NCBI GenBank assembly: GCA_028869595.1
Contig: JAGWRU010000108.1
Coordinates: 1-62,619 of the forward strand
DNA length: 62,619 bases
Direction of reading: 5' to 3'
Source: Rhodospirillales bacterium
GTDB taxonomy: Bacteria > Pseudomonadota > Alphaproteobacteria > Acetobacterales > Acetobacteraceae
Shown here: positions 34,914 through 43,660 of the stretch, piece by piece
Numbering within the stretch: the first letter of the stretch is position 1
Layout: every line of letters starts with the position of its first letter
Program-made: the position numbers and the translations under genes
The notes under the pieces: generated by a model
What the model saw: only the letters and a program-made list of their open reading frames with translations
Database searches by the model: none
What the model was told of the DNA's origin: nothing

Positions 34914-35375
34914 TCAAAAAAGCCCGGGCCACTGGCTTCGGATCGCCCACAGAATTGCCGCGCCGATCGCCCCGGCGATCAGATCATCGGCCATGATGCC
35001 GCCGGCGCCTTTCTGACGGTCGGCCCAGCCGACCGGGCCGGGCTTGGCGATATCCAGCAAGCGGAACAGCACGAAGGCGGCGGCCAGGCCGGACCCGCTG
35101 ACATCGGCAAGCCCCAGCAGGGTCAGCCATTGCCCGGCCAGCTCGTCGATCACCACATGGCTGGGATCGCCCTCGATTCGTGCGGCGCGGATGGCGATCA
35201 GCCCGGCAAGGCTCGCCAGCGCGACGGCCGGACCCAGCCAGGCCGGCGCCCAGGCGAGCAGCGCCGCGCCGCTTGCCAGTCCCGCCAGCGAACCCGCCGT
35301 GCCGGGTGCCCAGGGGAAAAACCCAACGCCGCCGACGCTGGTGACGGCCAGGGCGATCGCCTGCTGCGGCCTCAT
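34914..35375 (-). CDS. pgpA: Phosphatidylglycerophosphatase A
   Basis: A 153-residue inner-membrane phosphatase converting phosphatidylglycerol phosphate to phosphatidylglycerol. Seen are SVGGVGFFPWAPGTAGSLAG at the N-terminus, HVVIDELAGQWLTLLG (acidic active-site residues), LLDIAKPGPVGWADR and GIMADDLIAG, with hydrophobic helices between. The start overlaps the lytic transglycosylase stop (ATGA at 35372-35375), so both are expressed together. It converges on dksA. Confidence 0.92.
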   Translation of the reverse strand: MRPQQAIALAVTSVGGVGFFPWAPGTAGSLAGLASGAALLAWAPAWLGPAVALASLAGLIAIRAARIEGDPSHVVIDELAGQWLTLLGLADVSGSGLAAAFVLFRLLDIAKPGPVGWADRQKGAGGIMADDLIAGAIGAAILWAIRSQWPGLF

Positions 35376-37339
35376 TTCGCCCAGTCCGCGTTCAGCGGCG
35401 CGGCGCTTTTGCCCAGACGGGCGCGGTAGATCACCGTGTTCTCCAGCACGCGCTGGACGTAGTTGCGGGTTTCGCCGAAGGGAATCAGCTCGATCCAGTC
35501 GATCATATCGACCGGGCCGATGCGCGGATCGCCGTTCTTCGCCAGCCAGTCATCGACCCGGTTCGGCCCGGCATTATAGGCGGCGATGGCCAGCGGCGCG
35601 GCATTGCCGAAACGCGCCATCAGCCCGGCGAAATAGCGCGTGCCGAGCGCCACGTTCAGCCCCGGATCGCCGGTCAGCGCGGCCAGCGCCACCGGCCGGC
35701 CAGCGACCAGCCGCGCCGTGCCCGGCATCAGCTGCATCAGCCCGCGCGCCCCGGCCGGGCTGACCGCGCCGGCATCGAAGCTGCTTTCCTGACGGATCAG
35801 GCCGAGCGCCAAAGCGGGATCGACCCCGGCATCGGAGGGAATCGTCGCGGCCAGCGGCCATCCGGCGCGCGGCAGGGCGCTGCCCTCGAAGCCGGCATGG
35901 CGGGCGGTGAAGACGGCGATATCGGGCAGGCCCAGACCGAGGGCGAGGCGCGCCGTCAGGCTGCGATCGGCGTCATCGGCGGCCAGGAAGCCCATGCGCA
36001 ACAGGAAGGTGCCGGCCCGGCGGCGATCGCCCCAGGCGGCCAGCAGGGCGGCGGCACGCACCACCTCGTGCCCGGTGAAATCAAGCGCCTGCGCGGGCGT
36101 ATAGGCGGGATCGCGCAGGGCGGCGATGCGCCGCGCCAGGGCCATCGGATCGGGATCGAGTGCCAGGGCCGCCATCTGGCCATAGAAGGTCGTGGGCCAG
36201 GCGACGGCGCGGGCATAGGCCGGACGCGGATCCTGGCCGAGTGCCGCCTCGGCCCGGCCGATCCAGTACTGCGCCCGGCCCTGGGTGATCGCGGCGCGCG
36301 AGCTTGCCGCCAATGCCTGGAACTGCGCCAGCGCGGCGGCGGGATCATGGGTGAAGCGCAGCGCGATGAAGCCGGTCAGGAAATCGGCATCCGCCGCCAT
36401 CTCGCCGCGCAACGCGCCGTGCCCGGCCGCGACCGCATAGGCGTCCTTGGCCCGCCCATCGGCCAGCAGGTCGCGGGCCAGAATGCTGCGTTCCAGCCAG
36501 AAGCGCGCCGACGCCCCGGCAGGCGCGCCTTGCACTCCGCCAGCCGCCGCCTGCTCGGCTGCGGCGCCGTCTTTTGCCCAAAGCGCCACGGCGCCATCCT
36601 CATCCCCCGCCTGACGCAGGGCGCGGGCATGGGCGAGCATCAGCAGCGGGCCGTTGCGCTGATCCGCAGGCAAGGCTGCCAGATCGGCGGCCCCGTCCGC
36701 CGTCCCGCGCGCCATCGCCAGGAATGCCGTCGCCATGGGCTGGTCATTGACGGCCAGGCGGGGGCGCATCGCCGCTGCCTCGCCGATGCGGCCGGCCCAG
36801 GCGAAATGGTAGAACCGCGCCAGCTGATCCTGCGCGCGGAGCGTTCCGCTCCAACGGGTGAGAAAGCCGTCACTGCCACTGTTCAGGCCCTCCGCCCAGG
36901 CGGCGCGGGCATCGTGGCTGGCCTGAACCGCCTGGCCGGCATCGGCTTCGGCATCGGCGCAGCGGGCCAGCACGCCGGGCTGGGTGATCGGGCGCCGGGC
37001 GCAGGCGGCCAGTACGGCAGCGGGATCGGGTTCGCTCAGGATTGCCTGCTGGCGTCGTTCCTCCAGCAGCCAGCCCAGCGGCCAGTCGGGATTGGCGGCG
37101 ATGAAGGCCTCGATCTCCGCCGGGCTCGCCGCGCCGGGGGCGAGCAGGCGGTAGAAGCGCACCAGCTTCGCCGCCACCGGATCGGGATCGGTCGCGGCGA
37201 TGGCTGCGGCCTGGTCCCATTGATCGGCGCGCACCGCATCCATCGGATTGGCGGGCGGGGTCTGTGCCTGGGCGGTACGCGCCAGGGCGAGCAGCGCGGT
37301 TCCCAGCAGGACGGCAAAACGGCGGCGGATCGGGTGCAT
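35372..37339 (-). CDS. Soluble lytic murein transglycosylase (Slt70-like)
   Basis: A 655-residue periplasmic enzyme cleaving peptidoglycan glycan strands. A signal peptide (LLGTALLALARTAQA) is followed by a long Ala-rich helical superhelix of about 450 residues and a C-terminal SLT domain. That domain has the catalytic Glu in LIRQESSFDAGAVSPAGARG, then LMQLMPGTARL and the AYNAGPNRV motif. It is the first gene of a two-gene unit with pgpA. It could also open the wall for flagellar rods, as the flgJ-type gene lacks a muramidase domain; that link is inference. Confidence 0.92.
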   Translation of the reverse strand: MHPIRRRFAVLLGTALLALARTAQAQTPPANPMDAVRADQWDQAAAIAATDPDPVAAKLVRFYRLLAPGAASPAEIEAFIAANPDWPLGWLLEERRQQAILSEPDPAAVLAACARRPITQPGVLARCADAEADAGQAVQASHDARAAWAEGLNSGSDGFLTRWSGTLRAQDQLARFYHFAWAGRIGEAAAMRPRLAVNDQPMATAFLAMARGTADGAADLAALPADQRNGPLLMLAHARALRQAGDEDGAVALWAKDGAAAEQAAAGGVQGAPAGASARFWLERSILARDLLADGRAKDAYAVAAGHGALRGEMAADADFLTGFIALRFTHDPAAALAQFQALAASSRAAITQGRAQYWIGRAEAALGQDPRPAYARAVAWPTTFYGQMAALALDPDPMALARRIAALRDPAYTPAQALDFTGHEVVRAAALLAAWGDRRRAGTFLLRMGFLAADDADRSLTARLALGLGLPDIAVFTARHAGFEGSALPRAGWPLAATIPSDAGVDPALALGLIRQESSFDAGAVSPAGARGLMQLMPGTARLVAGRPVALAALTGDPGLNVALGTRYFAGLMARFGNAAPLAIAAYNAGPNRVDDWLAKNGDPRIGPVDMIDWIELIPFGETRNYVQRVLENTVIYRARLGKSAAPLNADWAK

Positions 37340-37483
37340 GGGCAGAGCCTATGGCGAGGAGCCCCCGTTTTGCCAGCACCCGTTGGCGGCGAACAGGCGC
37401 GTCGATCCGCACCGCCCGGCGATTTGCCAGCGCATCGCAGTTGCGGCAGGAAGAAATGCCGGAACCGACAGCGGAGAGCGCGT

Positions 37484-38317
37484 ATGGGATTCCTGACCGA
37501 GCCCGAACCGCCGCGCGGCGCGGCGCTGCCCGTTCTGCCCGGTATACGCCGCATCGTCGCCGCCAATCCGGGGCCGATGACCTATCATGGCACCAACACC
37601 TATCTGATCGACGCGCCGGACGGGACCATCGTGCTCGATCCCGGACCGGAAGATGCGGCGCATGTCGCCGCCGTGCTGGCGGCGAGCGGCGGGCGCGTCG
37701 CGTTGATCCTGCTGTCGCATACTCATCACGACCATGTCGGCGCGGTGGCCGCCTTGCAGGCGGCGAGCGGCGCGCGCGTGGCCGGGTGGCATGACAGCGC
37801 GCTGGCCGGTTTCAGCCCCGATCTGCCGCTCGATGACGGGGCGGAGATTGCCGGTTTCACCGCGATCTTCACCCCCGGCCACGCCGCCGATCATCTTTGC
37901 TTCGCCGGCCGCGCGGCGGATGGCCAGCCGATCCTGTTCAGCGCCGATCATGTGATGTCCTGGTCGTCTTCCGTGGTCAGCCCGCCGGGCGGCAATATGG
38001 CGGATTATTTCGCCTCGTTGCGCCGGCTGCTGGCCCGCACGGAAGATGAGATCTATCTGCCGGGCCATGGCCCCGGTCTTGCCGCGCCGCGCGATCTGGT
38101 GGCGCAATTGCTGCGCCATCGCGAGGCGCGCGAGGCGGCGATCGCGGCGAAACTCGCCGAGGGGCCGCTCGGCACCTATGCGCTGATGGATGCGCTCTAT
38201 TCGCAGACCGACCCGCGCCTGCGCCGCGCCGCCGAACGCAATGTGCTGGCGCATCTGCTGAAATTATCCGCCGAAGGCCGGGTGCGACAGAACGGCGAAA
38301 TCTGGGAGAGCGCGTGA
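37484..38317 (+). CDS. MBL-fold metallo-hydrolase (LACTB2/glyoxalase II-like)
   Basis: A 277-residue metallo-beta-lactamase-fold hydrolase. The HxHxDH metal motif is LLSHTHHDHVGAV; the third His is in FTPGHAADHLCF; the bridging Asp lies in FSADHVMSW and the last His in YLPGHGPGL. A short C-terminal winged-helix-like part follows, as in LACTB2-type proteins. Substrate unknown. The stop shares bases with the next ATG (TGATG), so it is coupled to the SDR gene. Confidence 0.87.
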   Translation: MGFLTEPEPPRGAALPVLPGIRRIVAANPGPMTYHGTNTYLIDAPDGTIVLDPGPEDAAHVAAVLAASGGRVALILLSHTHHDHVGAVAALQAASGARVAGWHDSALAGFSPDLPLDDGAEIAGFTAIFTPGHAADHLCFAGRAADGQPILFSADHVMSWSSSVVSPPGGNMADYFASLRRLLARTEDEIYLPGHGPGLAAPRDLVAQLLRHREAREAAIAAKLAEGPLGTYALMDALYSQTDPRLRRAAERNVLAHLLKLSAEGRVRQNGEIWESA

Positions 38318-39069
38318 TGGAATTGCGGGGAAAACTCGCCTTGCTGACCGGTGGCAATGGCGGGCTGGGCCAGGTGATCGCCGAAGCGCTGGCCCGCGAG
38401 GGTGCCGATCTGGCGTTGATGTATGCGCAAAGCCGCGCCGAGACGGAAGCGGTGGCGGAACGTCTGGCGTCCCGCCATCAGATCAGGGCGGCGGCCTTCG
38501 GCTGCGACATCACCGATGATGCGGCGATCGCCGCGATGTTGGCGGCGGTTGTCGCGCGCTTCGGGCGGATCGACCTGCTGATCAACGATGCGGCGTACAA
38601 CAAGGCGATCCCCTTCGCCGATCTCGATGCCATGACGGCGGAAGTCTGGGACCGCATCATCGCCGTGAACCTGACCGGGCCGATGCGTCTGACCCAGGCG
38701 GCGGCGGCGCATTTGCGGGCGCACAAGGCGGGCAGGGTGGTCAACATCGCCTCGGTCGCGGGGCTGGCGCCGACCGGGTCCTCGATCGCCTATGCGGTGT
38801 CCAAGGCCGGGCTGATCCATCTGACGCGCTGCATGGCGGTGGCGCTCGCCCCGGATGTGCTGGTCAATTGCGTCGCCCCGGGCCTGCTGACCGGCACCCG
38901 CGCCACTGCCAATCTCAGCGCCGAGCAGGTCGAGCGTTCCGCCGCCGGGGCGTTGCTGAAGCGCGCCGCCGACAAGGAGGATTGCGCCGCCATGGTGGTG
39001 GCGATGTGCAAGACCGAGACGATGACCGGCCAGACCAGCGTGATCGATGGCGGGCGGGTATTTCACTGA
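38317..39069 (+). CDS. Short-chain dehydrogenase/reductase
   Basis: A 250-residue NAD(P)-dependent classical SDR. The cofactor motif is LLTGGNGGLGQ, the NAG-equivalent is LINDAAYNK, the catalytic Ser is in NIASVAGLA and the catalytic Tyr-Lys in AYAVSKAGLI; the C-terminus shows TSVIDGGRV. All catalytic residues are present. It is coupled to the MBL hydrolase gene and converges on the dehalogenase-like hydrolase with 4 bases between them. Confidence 0.9.
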   Translation: MELRGKLALLTGGNGGLGQVIAEALAREGADLALMYAQSRAETEAVAERLASRHQIRAAAFGCDITDDAAIAAMLAAVVARFGRIDLLINDAAYNKAIPFADLDAMTAEVWDRIIAVNLTGPMRLTQAAAAHLRAHKAGRVVNIASVAGLAPTGSSIAYAVSKAGLIHLTRCMAVALAPDVLVNCVAPGLLTGTRATANLSAEQVERSAAGALLKRAADKEDCAAMVVAMCKTETMTGQTSVIDGGRVFH

Positions 39070-39073
39070 GCGG

Positions 39074-39976
39074 CTAAAAACCGAAGAAAGCGGCAAGTTC
39101 GGCCAGCGTCTCGTCCGGGCATTCCTCCTGCGGGGTGTGCCCGCACGGCATGGCGCGGCCGCGTACGTCACCGGCCCGCGCGCGCCATTCGCCAAGCACG
39201 TCGAACAGGCCGGGCAATCCGCCGCGCGCGCCCCATAGGGCCAGCAGCGGGGCGGTGATGCGCCGGTCGCGATCCTCCGCATCATGCGTCAGGTCGATGC
39301 GCGCGCCGGCGCGATAATCCTCGCAGATCGCATGCCGTGTCTGCGGATCGCTGTAGCAGCGGAGATATTCGGCGAAGGCTGCCTCCTCGGTCGCATCGGC
39401 GCGGTCGAGCTGGCGGCCGATATGGCGGCGCAGAAAGAAGGCCGGATCGCCGCCGATCAGCGTCTCCGGCAATGGTTCAGGCTGGATCAGGAAGAACCAC
39501 CAGAAGTAGCGCGTCGCCAGGGCCTGATCGGCGCGTCCGTACATCGCCGCGGTCGGCACCAGATCGAACATCGCAACCTGCGAGACCGCGTCGGGATGAT
39601 CGAGGCAGAGGCGATGCGCGACGCGGCCGCCGCGATCATGGCCGATGACGCGAAACCGCGAAAACCCGTGCGCCGCCATCAGCGCCATCTGATCGTCCGC
39701 CATGGCGCGCTTGGCATAGGGCGCATGCGCGGCATCGCTTTGCAGCTTGGCGCTGTCGCCATAGCCGCGCAGATCGGGCGCGATCACCGTGAAATGCCGC
39801 GCCAGCGCCGGGGCGATCTTGCGCCAGGTGATATGCGTCTGGGGGTGGCCGTGCAGCAGCAGCAAAGGCGGCCCGCTGCCGCCGCGGGCAAAGCGGATGC
39901 GCACCCCGTCTGCAGTGATGCAATCGCCCAGGGTGAAGCCCGCGATGAAAGGCTGCGGGCCAAGTTCGGTCAGCAT
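39074..39976 (-). CDS. Alpha/beta hydrolase, haloacetate/fluoroacetate dehalogenase-like
   Basis: A 300-residue alpha/beta-hydrolase. The oxyanion region is LLLLHGHPQTHITW, the nucleophile Asp is in VIGHDRGGRVA (Asp114), and the catalytic His is in MPCGHTPQEE. The arginines of the HDRGGR motif and the CEDYRAGA segment (substrate Tyr) match fluoroacetate dehalogenases. However, the halide-binding His-Trp pair is Phe158-Trp159 here (RYFWWFFLIQ). Dehalogenase activity is therefore uncertain; epoxide hydrolase-like activity is an alternative. A GGAGG lies before ATG 39976. Confidence 0.83.
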   Translation of the reverse strand: MLTELGPQPFIAGFTLGDCITADGVRIRFARGGSGPPLLLLHGHPQTHITWRKIAPALARHFTVIAPDLRGYGDSAKLQSDAAHAPYAKRAMADDQMALMAAHGFSRFRVIGHDRGGRVAHRLCLDHPDAVSQVAMFDLVPTAAMYGRADQALATRYFWWFFLIQPEPLPETLIGGDPAFFLRRHIGRQLDRADATEEAAFAEYLRCYSDPQTRHAICEDYRAGARIDLTHDAEDRDRRITAPLLALWGARGGLPGLFDVLGEWRARAGDVRGRAMPCGHTPQEECPDETLAELAAFFGF

Positions 39977-40058
39977 GCGTCATCCTCCGTCGCGCCAGGA
40001 TAGGGCGCCGGCCTATGGGCGCCAAATGCGCGGCACGGCGGCGGTCGCAAAAATCCGC

Positions 40059-40127
40059 TTGACGCCGATGGAACGAGAAGGATACGCCTTTCTACAACAA
40101 CGAATAAAAGTTCGCAATCCGAATTTT
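40059..40127 (+). promoter_or_regulatory. Promoter and candidate IclR operator
   Basis: TTGACG (40059-40064) with GATACG (40081-40086) forms a possible promoter with a 16-base spacer. Downstream, AAAAGTTCG (40106-40114) and CGAATTTT (40120-40127) are near-perfect inverted arms around a TTCG-N5-CGAA core. The site is just before the IclR-type gene at 40139, as expected for autoregulation. The A+T-rich run here stands out from its surroundings. Confidence 0.45.
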
Positions 40128-40138
40128 CTGGAAACGCC

Positions 40139-41023
40139 ATGGCTTCCCCCGCTCGTCCCATCGCCGCGCGCCCCATCTCCACTCTCCCCTCTGGCGCCCG
40201 CGCGACTTCGCCCGAGAAACCCGGTTCCGAAAAGAACCTCGTGCTCTCGCTCGCCAAGGGCCTGCGCGTGCTGGAGGCGTTCACCGCCGAGGCGCCGGAA
40301 TTGAAGCTGGCCGAGGTGGCGCGGCGCACCGGCACCGACAACGCCACCGCCTTCCGCCTGCTGAACACGCTGGTGCAGCTCGGCTATGTCGAGAAGATCG
40401 GCACCACACGCGATTTCCGCCTCAGCCTGAAATGTCTCGATCTCGGCTTCAATGCGATCGCGCGCAGCGATATCCGCGAACTCGCCCGCCCGGTGCTGCG
40501 CACTCTGGTCGGGGAAACCCATGAAGCGGCCTCCATCGGCGTGCTGGAAGGGCCGGAGATCCTCTATATCGAACGCATCCAGGCAGGGCTGACGCGGCTT
40601 GGTGTCGATATCCGCATCGGTTCGCGCGTGCCGGTCTATTCCACCGCCATCGGCCACGCGATCCTGGCCTTCCTGCCGCGTGAGACGCAGGTCGCGGTGC
40701 TCGATGCCCGCGCCCGACCGAAACTGACCGAGCATACGCCGACGGAAATGCCGGAACTGCTCGCCCGCCTCGATGCGGTGCGCGCGCGCGGCTATGCGCT
40801 GTCCGATCAGGAAACCGTCTCTGGCCTGCGGGTGCTGTCCGCGCCGGTGCTCGACAGCGACGGGTTTCCGGTCGCCGGCCTGTCGGTGGCCGCCCCCGCC
40901 TTTCGCGCCCCGCTCGCCGCTTTTGAGGCGGCGGCGCGGCTTCCCGTGCTGAACGCTGCCTCGGCGCTGGCCCGCGCGCTTGCCGCCTCGGGCGGCGTTG
41001 CCGTGCAGACCATCCGCGCCTGA
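40139..41023 (+). CDS. IclR family transcriptional regulator
   Basis: A 294-residue regulator. A Ser/Pro-rich N-terminal tail of about 35 residues precedes the winged helix (LKLAEVARRTGTDNATAFRL). The effector domain contains IRIGSRVPVYSTAIGHAILA and GYALSDQETVSGLRVLSAPV, family-typical. It is followed in the same direction by a DapA-family lyase, an ABC transporter and an SDR, which are the likely targets. An inverted repeat lies directly upstream. Confidence 0.92.
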   Translation: MASPARPIAARPISTLPSGARATSPEKPGSEKNLVLSLAKGLRVLEAFTAEAPELKLAEVARRTGTDNATAFRLLNTLVQLGYVEKIGTTRDFRLSLKCLDLGFNAIARSDIRELARPVLRTLVGETHEAASIGVLEGPEILYIERIQAGLTRLGVDIRIGSRVPVYSTAIGHAILAFLPRETQVAVLDARARPKLTEHTPTEMPELLARLDAVRARGYALSDQETVSGLRVLSAPVLDSDGFPVAGLSVAAPAFRAPLAAFEAAARLPVLNAASALARALAASGGVAVQTIRA

Positions 41024-41046
41024 CCCGCTTTCCGGAGAACCCGCCC

Positions 41047-41985
41047 ATGAGCATGAATTTCCACGGCCTGATCCCGGCCATTACCGTGCCCTTCCGCCCC
41101 GATTACACGATCGACGAGGCCGATCTGCGTCGCTACGTCGCCTGGCTGGGCCGCCAGCCCGGGGTGGTGGCGATGATGACCAACGGCCATACCGGCGAGG
41201 TCTTCTCCCTGACCCCGCGCGAACGCGCCGAAGTGACGCGCATCGCCGCCGATGCCGCGCGCGGCATCTGCCCGGTGATCTCCTCGGTGGTCTGCGAAGG
41301 CATTAAGGACGCGGTGGAGCAGGCGCTATGGGCCAAGGAGGCGGGCGCGCAGGGCCTCGACATCATGCCGCCGCATCACTGGCTGCGCTTCGGCTTCCGC
41401 GCCGATCAGGTGATCGAGTATTTCACCGCGATCGGCGATGCGACAGGTCTGCCGCTGGTCGTGCATGTCTATCCGGCCTGGACGAAATCCTCCTTCTCCT
41501 CCGCGTTGCTCGCCCGGCTCGCCCAGCTTCCCGCCGTGCAGGCCTTCAAGATCGGCACGCGGGAGATGAATAAATACGCGACCGACATCCAGGCGATCCG
41601 CGCGGTCGCGCCGGAAAAGGCGCTGCTGACCTGCCATGACGAATATCTGCTCGCCTCCATGGTGCAGGGGATCGACGGTGCGCTGGTCGGTTTCGCCTCG
41701 CTGGTACCGGGGCTGATCAATGATCTTCTGGCTGCCGTGAAGGCCGGCGATCTGACCAGGGCGCAGGCGATCCAGGCGCGCATCGATCCGCTGAAGGATG
41801 CGGTCTACGGCGCCGGCGAGCCGACGGCGGAGGCGCATGCCTGCATGAAGGCGGCGATGGCCGAAGCCGGGCTGATCGCCAGCGCCACCATGCGCCCGCC
41901 CACCCATGCGCCGAATGCGGCGGAGATGGCGCGCATACGTGCCGCCGTTGCCGGGGCAGGGATCGCGCCGCGCGCCGCTGCCTAG
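41047..41985 (+). CDS. Dihydrodipicolinate synthase family aldolase/lyase
   Basis: A 312-residue TIM-barrel lyase forming a Schiff base with a keto acid. The catalytic Tyr is in HVYPAW and the Schiff-base Lys in AFKIGTREM. The loop that is GTTGE in true DapA reads NGHTGE, with His replacing one Thr, so a catabolic role (for example on a hydroxy-keto acid) is more likely than lysine synthesis. It lies 23 bases after the IclR gene and 27 bases before the ABC ATPase gene. Confidence 0.87.
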   Translation: MSMNFHGLIPAITVPFRPDYTIDEADLRRYVAWLGRQPGVVAMMTNGHTGEVFSLTPRERAEVTRIAADAARGICPVISSVVCEGIKDAVEQALWAKEAGAQGLDIMPPHHWLRFGFRADQVIEYFTAIGDATGLPLVVHVYPAWTKSSFSSALLARLAQLPAVQAFKIGTREMNKYATDIQAIRAVAPEKALLTCHDEYLLASMVQGIDGALVGFASLVPGLINDLLAAVKAGDLTRAQAIQARIDPLKDAVYGAGEPTAEAHACMKAAMAEAGLIASATMRPPTHAPNAAEMARIRAAVAGAGIAPRAAA

Positions 41986-42012
41986 GCTTGGCGGAACGGA
42001 GGGGGAAACACC

Positions 42013-42804
42013 ATGAATGCGCAAGCATCCGCCGCACCGCTGATCGCGATGGAGGGGCTCGGCAAGGTCTATGAGGGCGCATCCGGCGATGTCCGCGCCC
42101 TGGCCGGAGTCGGGCTCGCCATCCGCGCGGGTGAATTCGTCAGCGTGGTGGGGCCTTCGGGCTGCGGCAAATCGACCCTGCTGCGCCTGCTGGCCGGGCT
42201 GGAACCATGCGAGGAAGGTCGCCTGACGCTCGCCGATCGTCCGGTCACCGGCCTGTCCGCTGATGTCGGGGTGGTGTTTCAGGCGGCCAATCTGCTGCCC
42301 TGGATGACGGTCGCGGAAAACGTTGCCTTGCCGCTGCGCGTCGGCACCGCCAGGCGGGGCGGCGATCCGGCGCGGATCGCGGCGCTGCTGCAGATGGCCG
42401 GCCTTGGGGAATTCGCCGCGCGCTATCCGTACGAATTATCCGGTGGCATGCAGCAGCGCGCCGGCATCTGCCGCGCCTTGGCCCGCGATCCGGCGATCCT
42501 GCTGATGGACGAGCCTTTCGGTGCGCTGGATGCGCTGACGCGCGAACGCATGAATGTCGAATTGCAGCGCATCTGGCAGCAAAGCGGCAAGACCGTGCTG
42601 CTGATCACCCATTCCATCGCCGAGGCGATCTTCCTGGCCGACCGCGTGGTGGTGATGTCGGCGCGCCCGGGCCGGGTGCTGGCCGATCTGCCGGTGGCGA
42701 TCCCCCGGCCGCGCAGCTTCGACACCATCGTGAGCCACCCTGCCTATGCCGCGCTGGCGCGCGAAGTGCGCGGCCTGCTGAACGCCGAGGGAGCGCTGGA
42801 ATGA
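42013..42804 (+). CDS. ABC transporter ATP-binding protein, nitrate/sulfonate/taurine family
   Basis: A 263-residue ATPase of the SsuB/TauB/NrtD group. Walker A is GPSGCGKST, the signature is LSGGMQQRAG, Walker B is ILLMDEPFGALD and the switch region is LLITHSIAEAIFLADRVVVM. GGAGGGGGA precedes ATG 42013. Overlap with the permease gene is ATGA (42801-42804). Confidence 0.93.
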   Translation: MNAQASAAPLIAMEGLGKVYEGASGDVRALAGVGLAIRAGEFVSVVGPSGCGKSTLLRLLAGLEPCEEGRLTLADRPVTGLSADVGVVFQAANLLPWMTVAENVALPLRVGTARRGGDPARIAALLQMAGLGEFAARYPYELSGGMQQRAGICRALARDPAILLMDEPFGALDALTRERMNVELQRIWQQSGKTVLLITHSIAEAIFLADRVVVMSARPGRVLADLPVAIPRPRSFDTIVSHPAYAALAREVRGLLNAEGALE

Positions 42805-43640
42805 ACGCCATGCCTGAAATTTCCCCCGCGCTATCGGCCCCGCCCGCGCCACGCCGGCGCAAGGCCAAAGCGGTCAACGGGTCGCTGATCGCCGCCATCG
42901 GCGTGGTCGTGCTGCTCGCCGCCTGGGATGTCTCGGTGCGCTATCTGCATACGCCTTCTTACATTCTGCCGTCGCCCGCGGCCGTGGTGCACGCGCTGGC
43001 CTCCGGCCTGCTGGTCTCGCCGGCCAGTCCGCTCGGCTATTACATCCCGCTATGGAGCACGCTGCGCAATGCGGCGCTCGGCTTCATGGCCGGTGCCGGG
43101 CTGGGTCTGGTACTCGGCTCGCTGATGGCGGAAAGCCGCGTCGTCGAGAAGCTGGTGATGCCCTATGCCTTCGCCCTGCAGAGCCTGCCGAAAGTCGCGA
43201 TCGCGCCGTTGGTGGTGATCTGGTTCGGCTTCGGCGACGGCTCGAAGATCGCCATTGCCGCCTTGCTCGCTTTCTTTCCGGTGCTGATCAACAGCTTCAC
43301 CGGGCTGCGCGCCACCGAGCCGGAGCGCATCGATCTGATGCGCGCGCTGTCGGCCTCGCGCTTCGAGACCTATCGCATCGTCAAGCTGCCTTCGGCCGCG
43401 CCCTTCATCTTCGCCGGGTTGGATATGGCAGTGGTCTATGCGCTGCTCGGCACCATCGTCGCCGAATTCCTAGGCGCCCAGCAGGGCATGGGGGTGGTCA
43501 TCACCCAGGCGGAATCGGTCACCGATGTGGCCGGCGTGTTCGCCGCGCTGATCATTCTCGGCGTGGTCGGCATCGTGCTGCACGCCCTGGTGCGGCGGAT
43601 CGAAAGACGGGTGATCCACTGGTCGCGCCGTAAAATCTGA
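42801..43640 (+). CDS. ABC transporter permease, nitrate/sulfonate/taurine family
   Basis: A 279-residue inner-membrane permease of the SsuC/TauC type with about six hydrophobic segments. The cytoplasmic coupling loop is seen as MRALSASRFETYRIVKLPSAAP, the EAA-like motif that docks on the ATPase. A soluble N-terminal tail (about 30 residues) is Pro/Lys-rich. It lies between the ATPase gene (4-base overlap) and the binding-protein gene (20 bases). Confidence 0.92.
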   Translation: MNAMPEISPALSAPPAPRRRKAKAVNGSLIAAIGVVVLLAAWDVSVRYLHTPSYILPSPAAVVHALASGLLVSPASPLGYYIPLWSTLRNAALGFMAGAGLGLVLGSLMAESRVVEKLVMPYAFALQSLPKVAIAPLVVIWFGFGDGSKIAIAALLAFFPVLINSFTGLRATEPERIDLMRALSASRFETYRIVKLPSAAPFIFAGLDMAVVYALLGTIVAEFLGAQQGMGVVITQAESVTDVAGVFAALIILGVVGIVLHALVRRIERRVIHWSRRKI

Positions 43641-43660
43641 CACAGACGGGAGGAAGAACA

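Noticed and set aside
35897-37483. Open frame upstream of the MBL hydrolase, antisense to the lytic transglycosylase
   Set aside because: Shadow of a real gene; the hydrolase begins at 37484 with a family-typical N-terminus.
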